Assembly: GCA_037127315.1 (NCBI GenBank)
Contig: JBBBDQ010001688.1
Location: 2,698,501-2,762,500, forward strand
DNA length: 64,000 nt
Origin: Ascarosepion bandense
Taxonomy: Eukaryota; Mollusca; Cephalopoda; Sepiida; Sepiidae
Reading direction: 5' to 3'
The position numbers were made by a program, and so were the translations under genes. Positions 11,355 through 22,289 of the stretch are shown piece by piece; position 1 is the first letter of the stretch, and each line of letters begins with the position of its first letter. The notes beneath the pieces were generated by a model. The model was not told where the DNA came from, made no database searches, and saw nothing but the letters and a program-made list of their open reading frames with translations.

Positions 11355-12500
11355 TGATTTTTTTTGTGTAGGAATTGGTGAGCCAAGTTCATATTTTTAG
11401 CTCATCAGTTACATTTTACTTTCTCTTCTAGTTATCTGTTAAATAGCAGGGTAGACTGGGTTTGCTAGACTTAGTTGGTAGTCATTGTAAGAGATAAACA
11501 TGTGTGAACTGAAAAATTTGGACAACCTAACAAGAAATCACTGAGTTATTTTTCACAAGAATTTGTGGCAATTCACAGAAAAATAAATCTTTGGGCAAAC
11601 ATGATTGGCTATGTTTTGACTTGACATGACATTTGAAAAACATGATGTAATAATATTTGGATTTCATAGATGAAAAATTGTCAATTATTAATTTTTTACA
11701 AGTTTGTTTTATCTTGATTTTTATTACATAAATTACAATTTGTTCAGATTGTAAATTTTTCTACACTAATTATTAAAACTTTTAGTTGGGTGAAGGCTGT
11801 GGTTTCAGATCATCCAATTTTTGCTGAAACTAAGAACCAAACAAAAGACTACATTTGGCCTCAATCTGTCACAATGCAACTGAGTTGAGCTGTATTATTT
11901 GTTTAAAATGATTACTGCCATTGATTTTCAAAATCAATCAATATTTTATATATATATATATATATATATAGTATTTTCAGGTTTTATATACTAATAAAAT
12001 ATATGTCTTATATGCTTCAAATATCTTCAGTTTTATAAATATTAAAATTGAATCTTTTATGTAAGTCTTTTTGACTTAAAATCTCTTCAGGTTTTATATA
12101 CTTATCTGCTTCAAGAGTGGTTGGTGGGTTTACAGGTTATTACTGTTTAATGTTATATTTTTTGCTTGTGTATAACATTAATCATGGGTTGTACATTTTT
12201 TTTAGCCCTTTTTCTTTTTGTTGCTCTAATCAGATAGGATCAATATAGTGTTTTATTTTCTTTTAATCATTATATTTTGCTATTACCAAGTTACAGGAAC
12301 ATACATTTTTGTTGTCCACATTTTTTGTTATAAATGTTATTTTAATATTTTTGCTTTTATTGCTGTAACAACCTTTAGCTTGTAGAAAAAAATAAAACTT
12401 GAATCACAAACATTAAATAAAGAATTGAAAACTCAATTTTTCCAATCGTTGTATTTACAAATGCAAGAAAAACATGGCATTTGTTTTGAAGGTTTGTATG
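11355..12500. other. 3' flank of the cGAS-like gene (part of duplication unit 1)
   Basis: AT-rich, with a TA microsatellite at about 11947-11970. The stretch GTTAAATAGCAGGGTAGACT at about 11438 resembles the middle of the SINE family (GTTAAATAACAGGACAGATT at 47586), so a very old SINE piece may sit here and in the second unit. No gene seen. Confidence 0.5.
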
Positions 12501-12654
12501 ACTTGTTTTCAAAAGTGAAGAATTATGTTTTTCTTATTCCCACGTGGGTTAGTAAATAATATTAAGAGGGATCACTATGTAATGGTAAGGCTGAACAGAG
12601 AAAAGAAACAAATGAATGCTTGTTCTCAAACAGACTGTTATATATTAAAGTGTC

Positions 12655-12778
12655 ACCCGGATATAAGAGAGTTGTCGGGACTGGATAAAAGTTATCTTAT
12701 ATCCGGGTTTGGTTTATTTCATATACATTACCACAGGCTCTAATTTGGGACCAGAGAACATCTCTCTTATATCCGGGT
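12655..12778. repeat. Inverted repeat, possible MITE with pogo/Tigger-like ends
   Basis: A perfect 17-bp inverted pair, ACCCGGATATAAGAGAG at 12655-12671 and its complement at 12762-12778, with further copies of TATATCCGGGTTT at about 12698 and ATATCCGGGTT at about 12783. Ends that contain ATCCGGGTT are typical of pogo/Tigger-type DNA transposons, but no transposase is present, so the family call is tentative. Confidence 0.45.
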
Positions 12779-12876
12779 TTCAAATATCCGGGTTATATTG
12801 TATTATGACATTCACAAATAATACATATCAATAAATATGTGGCCACACCTAGAGAAATACATTATCTATTATATCT

Positions 12877-13172
12877 TGTTGGGGTGCTTCGTCTTCAGTA
12901 GTGAACTGTTCTAAATGAGTGGTGATGATACCTCGGGGAAGACCTCGGAAGTCAGCCAAGTGAACAAGTCAGTCGGGTAGTTCCAGTATTGGACCGGAAG
13001 TGTTCTATTGGTCAGACTCTTACGTCTCACGACAATACGTTCTACTAAACCCTTGTTCTGTATTTCTACTAACAACCTCTTTGTAAATACTTCTCTTCCT
13101 GGTAATACACCGACTTTATACAATTACATTGTTTGTATTTATTTCATAATAATTCTTATATGCAACAAAACA
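12877..13172. mobile_element. Solo LTR with 5-bp target duplication
   Basis: A 296-bp block starting TGTTGGGG and ending CAACAAAACA is flanked on both sides by TATCT (12872-12876 and 13173-13177). A diverged copy with the same order of motifs (ACCGGAAGTGT, TACTAAACCCTTGTTC, CTACTAACAAC, CCTGGTAATA) lies at 59604-59872. TG...CA ends plus a 5-bp duplication are the mark of an LTR retrotransposon, and one LTR alone means the internal part was lost by recombination. No coding sequence, so the superfamily is unknown. Confidence 0.75.
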
Positions 13173-13177
13173 TATCT

Positions 13178-15340
13178 TACGCAAAGTAAAGTATCAGGAG
13201 GAATCAAAGGAAAATGTTTTTATATATACTTGAACATAGTTCAGTTTGACCATTGTTATGATGTGCTGATACCGAGCAAAAGCGAGCGACCAGATGTTTG
13301 CTCTATAACAACCAGAAAGCAAATGACCAAAACTCGTCGGTGCGCATCCAAGTTCACGCAGATGTTCTGGTTGAAAAATAAAAATTAATCAAATATCAAA
13401 TTTCCATTTCGCGAGCCTACGAAAATTTTATTTCCCAGCCAATGGGAAGCCCAGAATCAAATTCAAGTGTGAAATCCCAAAACGAGCTGCTTTTGATCCA
13501 AAAAGCAGACATAAAAAGCTGAGACAGAAAGCACCCAGCAGACAGACCCATGGTTACAGGCAAGAGTAATTAATATCTCATTTCACCAAGTCAAGTGGCT
13601 ACTATGCTCGTCCCTTCACCTCTCCTTCCTTCTTCCCTGTCTCAAAACTATGTACTGAACTAAGGAGTGACTACATCAAAGACATTCCTCACTTACACGC
13701 TCCCCACATTCCTAAGCCTTAAATCTCTTTCAGCTTATCATTTGCCATGAGCATTTTAACCTTCGTTGGACTTATATTCAAGTTACTACTTTAAATGTAA
13801 AAACATTAATTGATATGTGTATATATAAAAATGTTATTTTTCAACTTAATTTGCTTTTCTTGATTTTATAATCATTTTATGACTTATAGTGGGCTATCTA
13901 CCACAAGGCCAAATTCCGTTAACCTGCAACAATATACATCTACCCTTCGCTAGAATGGACTCCCACTACAACTAGAAAAGGAATAGATAAACAACCCGCT
14001 ATAATGACTCCAGATTAGGAGAGGCCGATTTCATCTCTATCCCAAAAGGATACGGCAGGCTTCATCTATGTCTGGATGGGATGGCATCATGTGCTTGTGG
14101 ATTCATCTATGTCCAGACAGAATGGCAGAAGGTTTATGTTCCAGCGAAACATGGCAGTAGGCAGAAACCACCTTCTTCCTTGGTTGCTATTAGCTGAAAA
14201 AGTGTGACTAGCATTAGGGTCACTACCAAGAGTGATGACACAAGCAGTTGTCATGTGACCACATGATTTTATCTTGACCAAAGGGAGATAAGCACCTTTT
14301 GTAGCCTTACAGTTTTTTTTAAAGGAGAAATGTTGACATTATTTTTCTCACTGAATGAATAAAGATAAATAAATAAGTGATTAACTAAATTAAATTCCGT
14401 TTATAACTAAGGCCATTGATTTATGAGCCCAACAGAATTGTAACTAAAACTTATTTTGCCTAATTGTGTGATGCACAAAGGAAAATTTTGTGCAAGATTT
14501 TGCCAGTTTTGTATTATGTGCTATAATTATTTTTTTTTATAACTTATTAAATGTAAATTTTGTTTGAATTTCACACAGTAGTTCTAAATGTAGTTCAACA
14601 ACTTATTTAAAACTGTATAGCTTCAAAAAAAAAATATATATATATATATATATGATGTGGTTGTACTGGAGCCTTCGTGGTCTGTTGTCCCTTTTGTCAG
14701 AATTGATCCTGGTTTGAGAACAGGCTGTCAGTTCACACTCATTGGTCGTTAATGGTGTTGACACAACAGCTGATCTTTGGATTGACCTCTTCAACTGTCG
14801 TCTCTCTTATCCATGTTGTGATTTTGATCTTAACAGTTAAGCTCAATTATCACTGGGGGTATCTCAGCCAAGCTAAACCAAGTTGGATATGCACGCACGA
14901 TTGTGGAAATAAAACAGCACCAATTTTGGAAATAAAATGAATGATGCCTGCATAAACAGCAGATAGTATTTATATACAAAAAATAGTCATAGTTTTTCTT
15001 TTTCCAACCCGTTCCTAACAATTGGCAAGGGAATGAAAAAAATTCAACCAGTTTCTCTAAGATGGGCAGACTTGATAATCAGGTAACGGGTAAGTTTTAA
15101 ACAACATTGTTTTTATTTTGCAATAAAATGTCGTCAGTCTCTTTGTCACCTAACTTTTCTTTTTATTTCTATTTCTCATATTCAATCATGGGAGATTTTC
15201 TCCCTCCACTTTGGGCAGAGTTATTACATGACATCAGTTTCTCTCAGGGAAATTTTAAGTAGTCATTTTCCCAGTAATTAATAATTGTCCCTTTTCTTCT
15301 CTTAACAGATCAACTAGTCTGACAACAAGGTCCCACCCTT
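13178..15340. other. Unassigned insert and unit-1 sequence
   Basis: About 13.2-14.32 kb has no counterpart in duplication unit 2, so it is an insertion. It includes a less AT-rich patch near 13,400-13,560 with a CCAAT box and ATAAAAAGC that could be another LTR. 14.32-14.60 kb matches 26.9-27.15 kb in unit 2. A TA repeat lies at about 14636-14654. From 14660 to 15340 I recognise nothing; the short open frames there have no motif. Confidence 0.4.
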
Positions 15341-15359
15341 TTATAGTTAAATCAACCAA

Positions 15360-15720
15360 ATGCAGCCAACAAGTCTTGCTCTTCCCACCTGTGTAACACC
15401 CTTCCATATACTTGCTTTCCTGACAGCTACAACTTCCAGGAATTTAAATGTAATGTCACTTACCATCTCTTATCCACTTAACTCCAGTCCTTTCCACATC
15501 ACCCTGTGTATCTTGTTCTTTTCCTTTCTCTCTATCTTTGTAACTGTCTTTAGACCTGTGTTCACATCCTTCTCTTGCTCTTTCTCTGACGCCCTCTGTA
15601 ACTAGTTCAACTTTCTCTTCACGATACTCTTGCCTAAACTTTTGCTCTTTGATGTAGTCCCCTGCACATCAGTGGTGGTAGCGCCTTGCTTGTGGTGAAG
15701 TGATTCCAACAAAAAAAAAA
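15360..15720 (+). mobile_element. LINE 3' end (same Jockey-type family as 9700-10790)
   Basis: The frame at 15360-15605 reads LPTCVTPFHILAFLTATTS, which parallels LPTCETLPYTCFPDNYN at the end of the 10.3-10.6 kb fragment. The following CTT-rich tail ends CCCCTGCACATCAGTGGTGG and a poly-A run at 15712-15720. This is only the last few hundred bases of an element, as expected from 5' truncation during insertion. Confidence 0.65.
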
Positions 15721-16448
15721 TGTGTAGAATGTTGTGCTTATGTCTTCTTTTTGTCATTTTTCTTGACATTTTTATCCTTTTCTTTTTTTTCTTGTCTCCT
15801 TATTGATTTTATACCTTTTCTCTCTTTTTCAACTTTCAACTTTGAGTCTCAGAGACAAACTGATATCCAGTTTGGCAGACAGTTTTGTTCTTGGGAAACC
15901 AATTCAGGTTAATTATGCACGCATCTCCTGTGGATGTGTCTGCCTTACTGATTCCTAGTTTTCCGCCAAGCAAATCAAAATACACACATGAAATCAATCA
16001 AAATGAACAAAACTAGCAAAGCCAATCTTAAAAAGAAAAAGAAAAAGTAGACCCTAAATATACCATCTTCTATACTAATGTTTCAACTTTCCAGAAGTGG
16101 ACCTCAATCTTCTTGAGTGCAACCCCAACCTCTTGTTGCTGCCTGAAACAAGTATCAGTGCCAAGACAGGAGATCACAATCCCAGGCTAATCACTCTAAA
16201 TAACTAAACATGACTACCTAAATTGCCAGGGCCACAGTCTTGGTGACTACATCAATAAAGTGTTTTCTTGTCAATCCAAATTTTGCTATAATTTCAATGT
16301 TTTACTTGCATTTTATTTTTGAAAAAGTTAAGTCAAATCAGTTATTGTTATTTAGTTTTATATATCACGAAAATGTTTTTTGTTATATGGTCAATGATCA
16401 TTTACAATAAAATGAAAATCTAAATATTTATTTTATTTTCTCATACAG

Positions 16449-16828
16449 AGGATAACAATTTTGAATTATGATGAATTAGTTATTCAACAATTGAGAAAAT
16501 AATCCAAGACAAATGCAATGCAGAAGATCGAAAAGTCATACGAATTTAAAAAAAAATATTGGCAGATAATAATGATCACAACAGTAAGATTGGTTCGTAT
16601 CATATAACGAACCATTGTTTACACATGTTTGAAGAAATTGGTCAGAGGCCTGAGCTTAAAGAATATACGCTTCATGCTTTAGATTCATTTATTGGACGAC
16701 TGCAGTCAAGAGACCTTCCATATTTCTTCATTCCTTCTATCAATCTCTTGCAGAATGTTGATGACAAAGAATGTGAAAAGATTATTGAGACAATGACAGA
16801 TTACAGAGAAGAATGGACAGACAAATAA
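16449..16828 (+). pseudogene. Dead duplicate of the cGAS-like terminal exon
   Basis: Tandem copy of 10886-11268. In the reading frame of the parent, the codons TGG CGG of the WRxSFS motif have become TGA TGA, TTA has become TAA just before position 16559, and there are small indels near the acceptor. No copies of the two upstream exons are seen before it. From about 16554 to 16837 it is identical to the parent, including synonymous sites, while the flanks differ at roughly one site in seven. The 89-codon open frame at 16559-16828 is this identical part and has no start codon of its own. Confidence 0.85.
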
Positions 16829-17474
16829 AGATTGAATGTTATTGGTATTCTATTTTGATATTCTCAAGAAAAGTATTTGACTTTACAAATTTTTTAGATT
16901 AAGCATAATGAATGAATTTTAATTATTTACATAGGTTGCTTGGATATTGATGCAGGAAGTGGAATTAATGAGCCAAGTTCATATTTCTGACTCATGAGTT
17001 GCATTTTTCCTTTGTCTTTTGCCTCTTAGTTATGGGTTAAATAGCAGGGTAGACTGAGTTTGCAAGACTTAGGTGGTACTTATTGTAAGAGATAGGTCTG
17101 AACTAAAAAATTTGCAGGATGTAACAAGAAATCACTGAGCTATGTTTCACAAGAAATTGTGGCAATTTAAAGATAAAAAATAAATATTTGGGAAGGCATG
17201 ATTGCCTATGTTCTGACTAAACATGACATTTAAAAAAATGTAATAATATTTCGATTTTAACAATGAATCATCATCAATTATAAATTTTTCACAATGTTGT
17301 TTTAATCTAATTTACTTGATTTTTATTATATTGTTGAAAATGATTACTGCCATTAATTTTCAAAAATCGATCAGTAAGCATCATTATCCATTTTAGTAAT
17401 ATTTCCCCTGCCCAAAACATTAAAATTTGAAACTTTGATATAAGACTTATATATATATATATGTGTGTGTGTGT

Positions 17475-17762
17475 GTATGGGTTATGTCTTGAAGGCTGTC
17501 ACAATGCGTTGAATGAAATAAAGGAAGGTAAGGAAGTGTTTGTATTACTTATTTATTACATTAATATTTCGAGATTAAAATCTTATCATCAGAATGGCAG
17601 AGAAGCTTTTGACTGTGCGAACTTCGTCACGGTCCCTCTCTGAATGGTTGTTGAGGGTTGTCCACTGCTACTGTACATGTGTGTGTGTGTGTGTATGTGC
17701 ATGTGTATTCTAGCTGCTGTATGTGTGTGTGTGTGTGTGTATTCTAGTTGGGGCCTTTATGG
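17475..17762 (+). repeat. Left arm of inverted terminal repeat of a Penelope-like element
   Basis: Runs from GTATGGGTTATG to ATTCTAGTTGGGGCCTTTATGG and is the inverted complement of 19097-19422. The arms differ mainly in the length of internal TG/CA repeats. On the minus strand this arm contains CTGATGA (17586-17592) and GAAA (17567-17570), spaced like a hammerhead ribozyme core; Penelope-like elements are known to carry such motifs in their terminal repeats. Confidence 0.8.
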
Positions 17763-18722
17763 GGCGTCGCACACTCAGCACCTGCCATTCATATGCCTTA
17801 TTCACGAGATACATTGATGATATACTCATCCTTACTTCTTCACATGACGAGGCAAGCAGAATGGCAGCGACGTTCAACAGTATGGACGGCAAAATAAAAT
17901 TCACGATTGAGCACCCCAATGCCAGCGGATACCTATAACTGCTAGACTTCAAAATTGGATAGAGGTGAAATTCACACCAATTTCTACAAAAAGCCTGCCA
18001 GCAGGGATATGTTTGCCCACTACCGATCAGCCCTTCCTCGCAGCGCTAAGACTGGCTACATCGAAAACGAGCTTGCACGTATCTGAAACAAGTGCAGCAA
18101 AGAAGAGCCCATTAACACCCACACTGCACTCTTCAAGAAAACACTGGTGACTAACGGCTACCCACTGTCCTTTGTGGGACACCTGGAATGGAAGGGTAGT
18201 ACGGGCCCAAGGCACCACACCCTATCTAACACCTGCTTCCTGAGGCCACCACACTTCAGCGAAAATATAACATCAAAAATACATAGAGCTATCCGCAGAG
18301 AGAGATTGAATATACAGCTGGCACACTACGGCCCCACTCTCCGCAAACACCTCAACCCCAATCACAGAACAAATAACAACACCACATGCACACTAGCCAA
18401 TTGCCCTATTGCAGGCACCGGTATATGCCACCAGGTATATTTTGTATACTGCATATAATGCACCAAATGCGAGGCATTCTATGTCGGCAGCACCACAAGA
18501 CCATTACATATTAGGATAAAAGAACACATACACACGCAAGCTTTGTCTTTCCAAAAACATTTAAAAAAATGCAAAAATACTAACTAAAACATAATCGTCA
18601 ACATTGAGGCTAGAGAGCACAACTTAGATAAACAGCGCATAAAAGAGTCCCTAATAATAGCTAAATTGCACCCACAAATCAACAGTCAGCAAGAGCTAAA
18701 CCTAGGTTACATAACAGAATAG
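17763..18722 (+). pseudogene. Penelope-like element pol: end of reverse transcriptase plus GIY-YIG nuclease
   Basis: Directly after the left arm a frame reads TRYIDDILILTSSHDE: the catalytic Tyr-x-Asp-Asp of a Penelope-type reverse transcriptase. Next come C-terminal RT segments (FYKKPASRDMFAHYRSALP; FVGHLEWKG), a linker with TCTLANCPIAGTGICHQVYF, and the GIY-YIG nuclease FYVGSTTRPLHIRIKEH (about 18478). The product ends ELNLGYITE with TAG at 18720-18722. Everything upstream of motif C is gone and in-frame stops interrupt the rest, so it is 5'-truncated and dead. It sits exactly between the two inverted terminal repeats. Confidence 0.85.
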
Positions 18723-19096
18723 ACAATGCTAACACGCACATGACACACACTCACCACAACAATAAAGTTCATACACACGGGCAAGATAATAGCAAACAAA
18801 GTTGAATGAATTACAATAACCATGCACACACATTTCTCCCTCTTGGCAGAGTAGCGGAGGCACTTATAACAAACTGCACACCAGAAAGCACACACACACA
18901 CACGCACATATAAAAAATAAGGTAGATTTAATTACAATAACCATGCGCACATAGACACGCACACATGACACGGTCACAACACCACCAGATAAATCAGATA
19001 GATAAAACAACATTAATGAAACTGATACTCTTTGACCCGGTCAAAAAGTCAAGTGAAATTTCAGATCACACGTACACGCAGACTGATATCATCAGA
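18723..19096. other. 3' untranslated part of the Penelope-like element
   Basis: CA-rich sequence between the pol stop and the right terminal repeat, with scattered ACACAC and TGACACACACTC motifs. The open frames on the minus strand here are translations of the simple repeat. Confidence 0.6.
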
Positions 19097-19422
19097 CCAT
19101 AAAGGCCCCAACTAGAATACACACACATATACACACACATGCACACACACACACATGTACAGCAGCTAGAATACACGCACATACACACACACACACACAC
19201 ATGCACGGGCACACACACACACACGTACAGTAGCAGTGGACAACCCTCAACAACCATTCAGAGAGGGACCGTGACGAAGTTCGCACAGTCAAAAGCTTCT
19301 CTGCCATTCCGATGATGAGATTTTAATCTCGAAATATTAATATAATAGGTAATACAAACACTTCCTTACCTTCCTTTATTTCATTCAACGCTTTGTGACA
19401 GCCTTCAAGACATAACCCATAC
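19097..19422 (-). repeat. Right arm of inverted terminal repeat of a Penelope-like element
   Basis: Inverted complement of 17475-17762, longer because of extra CA repeats. The matching hammerhead-like core reads CGATGATGAG...CTCGAAAT (19309-19337), with GAGATT and AATCTC able to pair. A shorter, empty pair of related arms occurs at 54103-54380. Confidence 0.8.
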
Positions 19423-19481
19423 AACTATTTTACACAATGCTTCAAGCAAATTACAAAACTTTACTATATATATATATACAT

Positions 19482-20109
19482 ACCGTACTGTGCAAAAGTA
19501 TCAGGACAAGAACTATTTTATCTTTTATGAGGCATCAAAATAAAGTTCAAAATTACTCCTGTCCTAACACTTTTGCACACTACCAGTAATATGCAAAAGT
19601 ATTAGGACAGGGGTGATTTTCCTAAAAACCTCACTGAAATTCAAATACAGGGTGAAAAGCCAAGTAAATTGCTAATAAATATTGATTATTTAAAACTAGG
19701 TGTAAAAGAAATGTATTAAAAAGAAGTTATATTTAATTTTTCCTGTTTTCTATTAAATAATTTTTTTGAAAAAACTCATTATTCTATTATCCTTGGATAT
19801 GACTGACTTTTTTCTTATTCCCGCCTCACGAATTGATAAATCTATTGTTAGACACACTTAGGGAACAAATACAAGCTACTTGGCAGGAGATACCATAAGA
19901 AGAAGCTTGTGATGTCAATGCCTGACAGAATGAAGGCTGTGATCAAAGCAAATGGCTATTATAATAAATATTAAATTTATTTTGTGACAAGTATTTTTTC
20001 TTGTTCAAGCATTTGCTCAGTAAATCAAATAAAATTACTTTGTTTATTTTCTGCCAATATGCCTCATAAAAGATAAAATAGTTCTTCTCCTAATACTTTT
20101 GCACTGTAC

Positions 20110-20112
<3 letters not shown>
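19482..20112 (+). mobile_element. Tc1-like DNA transposon remnant with terminal inverted repeats
   Basis: The left end CGTACTGTGCAAAAGTAT and the right end CTTTTGCACTGTACTG continue into inverted AGAACTATTTTATCTTTTATG, about 50 bp in all. A frame at 19873-19974 reads KKLVMSMPDRMKAVIKANG and stops after NKY, the C-terminus of a Tc1-family transposase; a cut-and-paste enzyme is expected in an intact element, but everything upstream is missing. At 19550-19620 two ends of this type face each other, so at least two elements have merged. Confidence 0.7.

Positions 20113-20158
<46 letters not shown>
20113..20158. repeat. TG/TA microsatellite
   Basis: Simple repeat immediately at the right end of the Tc1-like element. 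Confidence 0.9.
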
Positions 20159-20159
<1 letters not shown>

Positions 20160-20580
20160 GCGATTGGTAAACTGTCGCAATTATTTTATTATTCTGTAGC
20201 AGCCACAGATCTATTTCCTTTCGCGAATCAGTGCCCCCAACGGGAGATTCGGTCACTCACTGACCAATCAACGGGCGGAGCGCATTGATTCCTCTCTAGA
20301 ACTATTTTTCCTAGTCCTGTTTGTAGAACGGAGGAATGCAGAGAGCCATGAGCCCGCGGCAGTAACGGACGCCTCTCTCACATCGCTCCCACTGAGTCCC
20401 CATGGAATGCTTTCGAGGAAGACGCTGCTGCTAGCTTCACCATGGACACTTACAGACTCTGCTGCTAGTTTCACCATGGACACTTACATACTACCAATCT
20501 TGTACGTTTACTATGTAATAAACCATTCTGTGTTGTTATTCTAAAAGCGAGTTTCGTCATTCATTGGTGTGCCTAAAAAA
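20160..20580 (+). mobile_element. Probable solo LTR
   Basis: A GC-richer block between two pieces of the Tc1-like family. It contains a near-duplicate of about 60 bp total (the module CTAGCTTCACCATGGACACT and again CTAGTTTCACCATGGACACT), an AATAAA at about 20517, and a U5-like end with GTCATTCATTGGTGTGCCT. This composition and the single polyadenylation signal suit an LTR, but I found no clear TG/CA ends or target duplication. Confidence 0.4.
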
Positions 20581-20635
20581 TATAGTGTTGGGGAAATTAA
20601 GCATTTCCCATAACTCCTATAATTCAAAGTGTAAG

Positions 20636-20798
20636 GCTATTGTACTTAATATTAAATTTATTTTGTAACAAGTATTTTTTCTTGTTATAGCATTTGCTGA
20701 GTAAATCTAATAAAATTACTTTGTTTATTTTCTGCCAATATTGCCTCATAAAAGATAAAATAGTTCTTGTCCTAATACTTCTGCACAGTACTGTATAT
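20636..20798 (+). mobile_element. Second Tc1-like fragment (right end only)
   Basis: Closely matches 19960-20112: the string AAGTATTTTTTCTTGTT, then AAATAAAATTACTTTGTTTA-like sequence, then the terminal repeat ending CTTCTGCACAGTACTGT. The left end is absent. Confidence 0.75.
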
Positions 20799-20910
20799 AT
20801 AGTATCTTCAGGTTTCATATATTTATTTACTTCATGTCTTGCATATTGAAAATATCATCAGATCTTATATAATGATATACTTCATGTCTTATATATGTAA
20901 AATATATTCA

Positions 20911-22280
20911 GTCTCATTCCAGCAGTTAAGTATAAGCAAAATTCTAAAAACAAACTGTTTATTTAAAATAAATGCAGAAAATATTTTTAAATATATTTTA
21001 AAATTGTTTATTTCTTGTGAGAGTTTGATGAAATATATCAGAAGTTTCAAACAAAGTTAATATGTAATTTAGAAAGATTAAATGCATCAGAAGATTTAAA
21101 TGAAGTTAATTTGTAATTTTTTTTCTTTTTTACCATTTCACCCTAAGCAAGACAGTACTGCCACTGGTGTAGAAGGGGCTACATAAAAGGAGAGCAAAAG
21201 ATTACATGAGTAGGGAACAAATAATAAACGAAACAGGTTACAGTAGGTGTCAGAGAATGGGTAGGTGATGGATGAGAATACGGGTGGGAAGAGAGTTACG
21301 TGAGAGGAGTGTGAAAAGGGAGAAGAAAAATATAGACGGGGTGTTGGGGAAAGGATGGGAGTCAAAGAGATGCAATTGACATTGCATTTAGTCTTTTGGA
21401 GATTTTATCTATCGGGGAAGCAAGTATTTAGAGGTATTTCCCAAATGTGAAGTGTGAGAAAAGAAATTATTATAGTAGAAGAGACGGTTACATTTAACTA
21501 TTCTAGTTTGGGTTAAAAGTATAAAAATAGACTTTTATAGAAATATATAAACATTTTTGAAGAAAAAGTATTACCAACAATACATTTTTTAAGGAAAAAA
21601 ATTTATTACCATTACATATTTTTGAAGGAAAAAATTATTCCCAGCAATACATTTTTGAATACAAAACTGGAAGACATCTTCAGTTTTCTAAAATGAAGAA
21701 ATAATAATAATAATTAAAAAAAAATTTTTTTTTATCAAAATCTTACTAAATCAACCTACTCACTATAAGTGAACATAAAAAAATGCTTTAAAATCCTACT
21801 TTTTTGGCATTAAATAACCCACATCAATCTCCATAAAATTAAGTTTCTTTCTAAGTACATCATTTGGTGAAGATAATCTTGTTTCAATGAATCAGGCAGT
21901 GGGAAAAGCAAGGAAGAATGTGATGACCTTCTCAAAGAGCAATCGATGTTCACTTAAACACAAATGTCCCTGCAAAAGTTATGAATCCGCTTTTCTCAGC
22001 CACACACCCAGCTGTGGGTTAATTAGAAATTTTAAAACTTAAATTTAATTTTCCAAGACTTTAGGTGTATATAGCTACCAAAAGTAGTGTTCTGTCTGGT
22101 ATATCTCACATTTTCTGGACTTGATATGTGGTACACCATTATGTTTGACGTAATAGTACCGACAACAGCTTAGCACTTAAATACAACTCAGCTAATTTGA
22201 ATAGGATACCACACCCTCCCTGAATCAGAGTGGTTGTATACCTTTTTTTTCCTTTCACGACATCTAACTACTCTTGATTT
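20911..22280. other. AT-rich spacer with a LINE tail
   Basis: Apart from the LINE tail at 21118-21430, this holds an imperfect repeat of about 45 bp three times at 21553-21660 (core ACATTTTTGAAGGAAAAA, varied). No gene recognised. Confidence 0.5.
21118..21430 (-). mobile_element. LINE 3' end (minus orientation)
   Basis: Starts with a T-rich run (the poly-A tail read on the other strand) and ACCATTTCACCCTAAGCAAG...CCACTGGTGTAGAAGGGGC, the complement of the tail at 10790 and 15720. Farther in, the sequence is the complement of the CTT-rich 3' region of the same Jockey-type family. Confidence 0.65.
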
Positions 22281-22289
22281 ATATAGTTC

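Larger units (their letters stand above)
9361..15960 (+). repeat. Segmental tandem duplication, unit 1
   Basis: Sequence blocks of this unit recur in the same order in 16260-27500. Pairs include 9400-9480 with 16270-16345, the last exon and 3' flank 10800-11900 with 16380-17360, 11950-12100 with 20797-20910, 12110-12500 with 26490-26890, 14320-14600 with 26890-27150, and 15730-15900 with 27350-27480. Unit 1 has its own insertions: a LINE piece at 9700-10790, about 1.8 kb at 12500-14320 that includes a solo LTR, and about 1 kb at 14650-15720. Confidence 0.75.

Noticed and set aside
16559..16828. An 89-codon open frame identical to the end of the cGAS-like protein.
   Set aside because: It is the converted part of a dead exon: three in-frame stops lie just upstream and there is no start codon or upstream exon.
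19066..19307. Cys/Val-rich minus-strand open frames.
   Set aside because: Translations of the CA array in the right Penelope arm.
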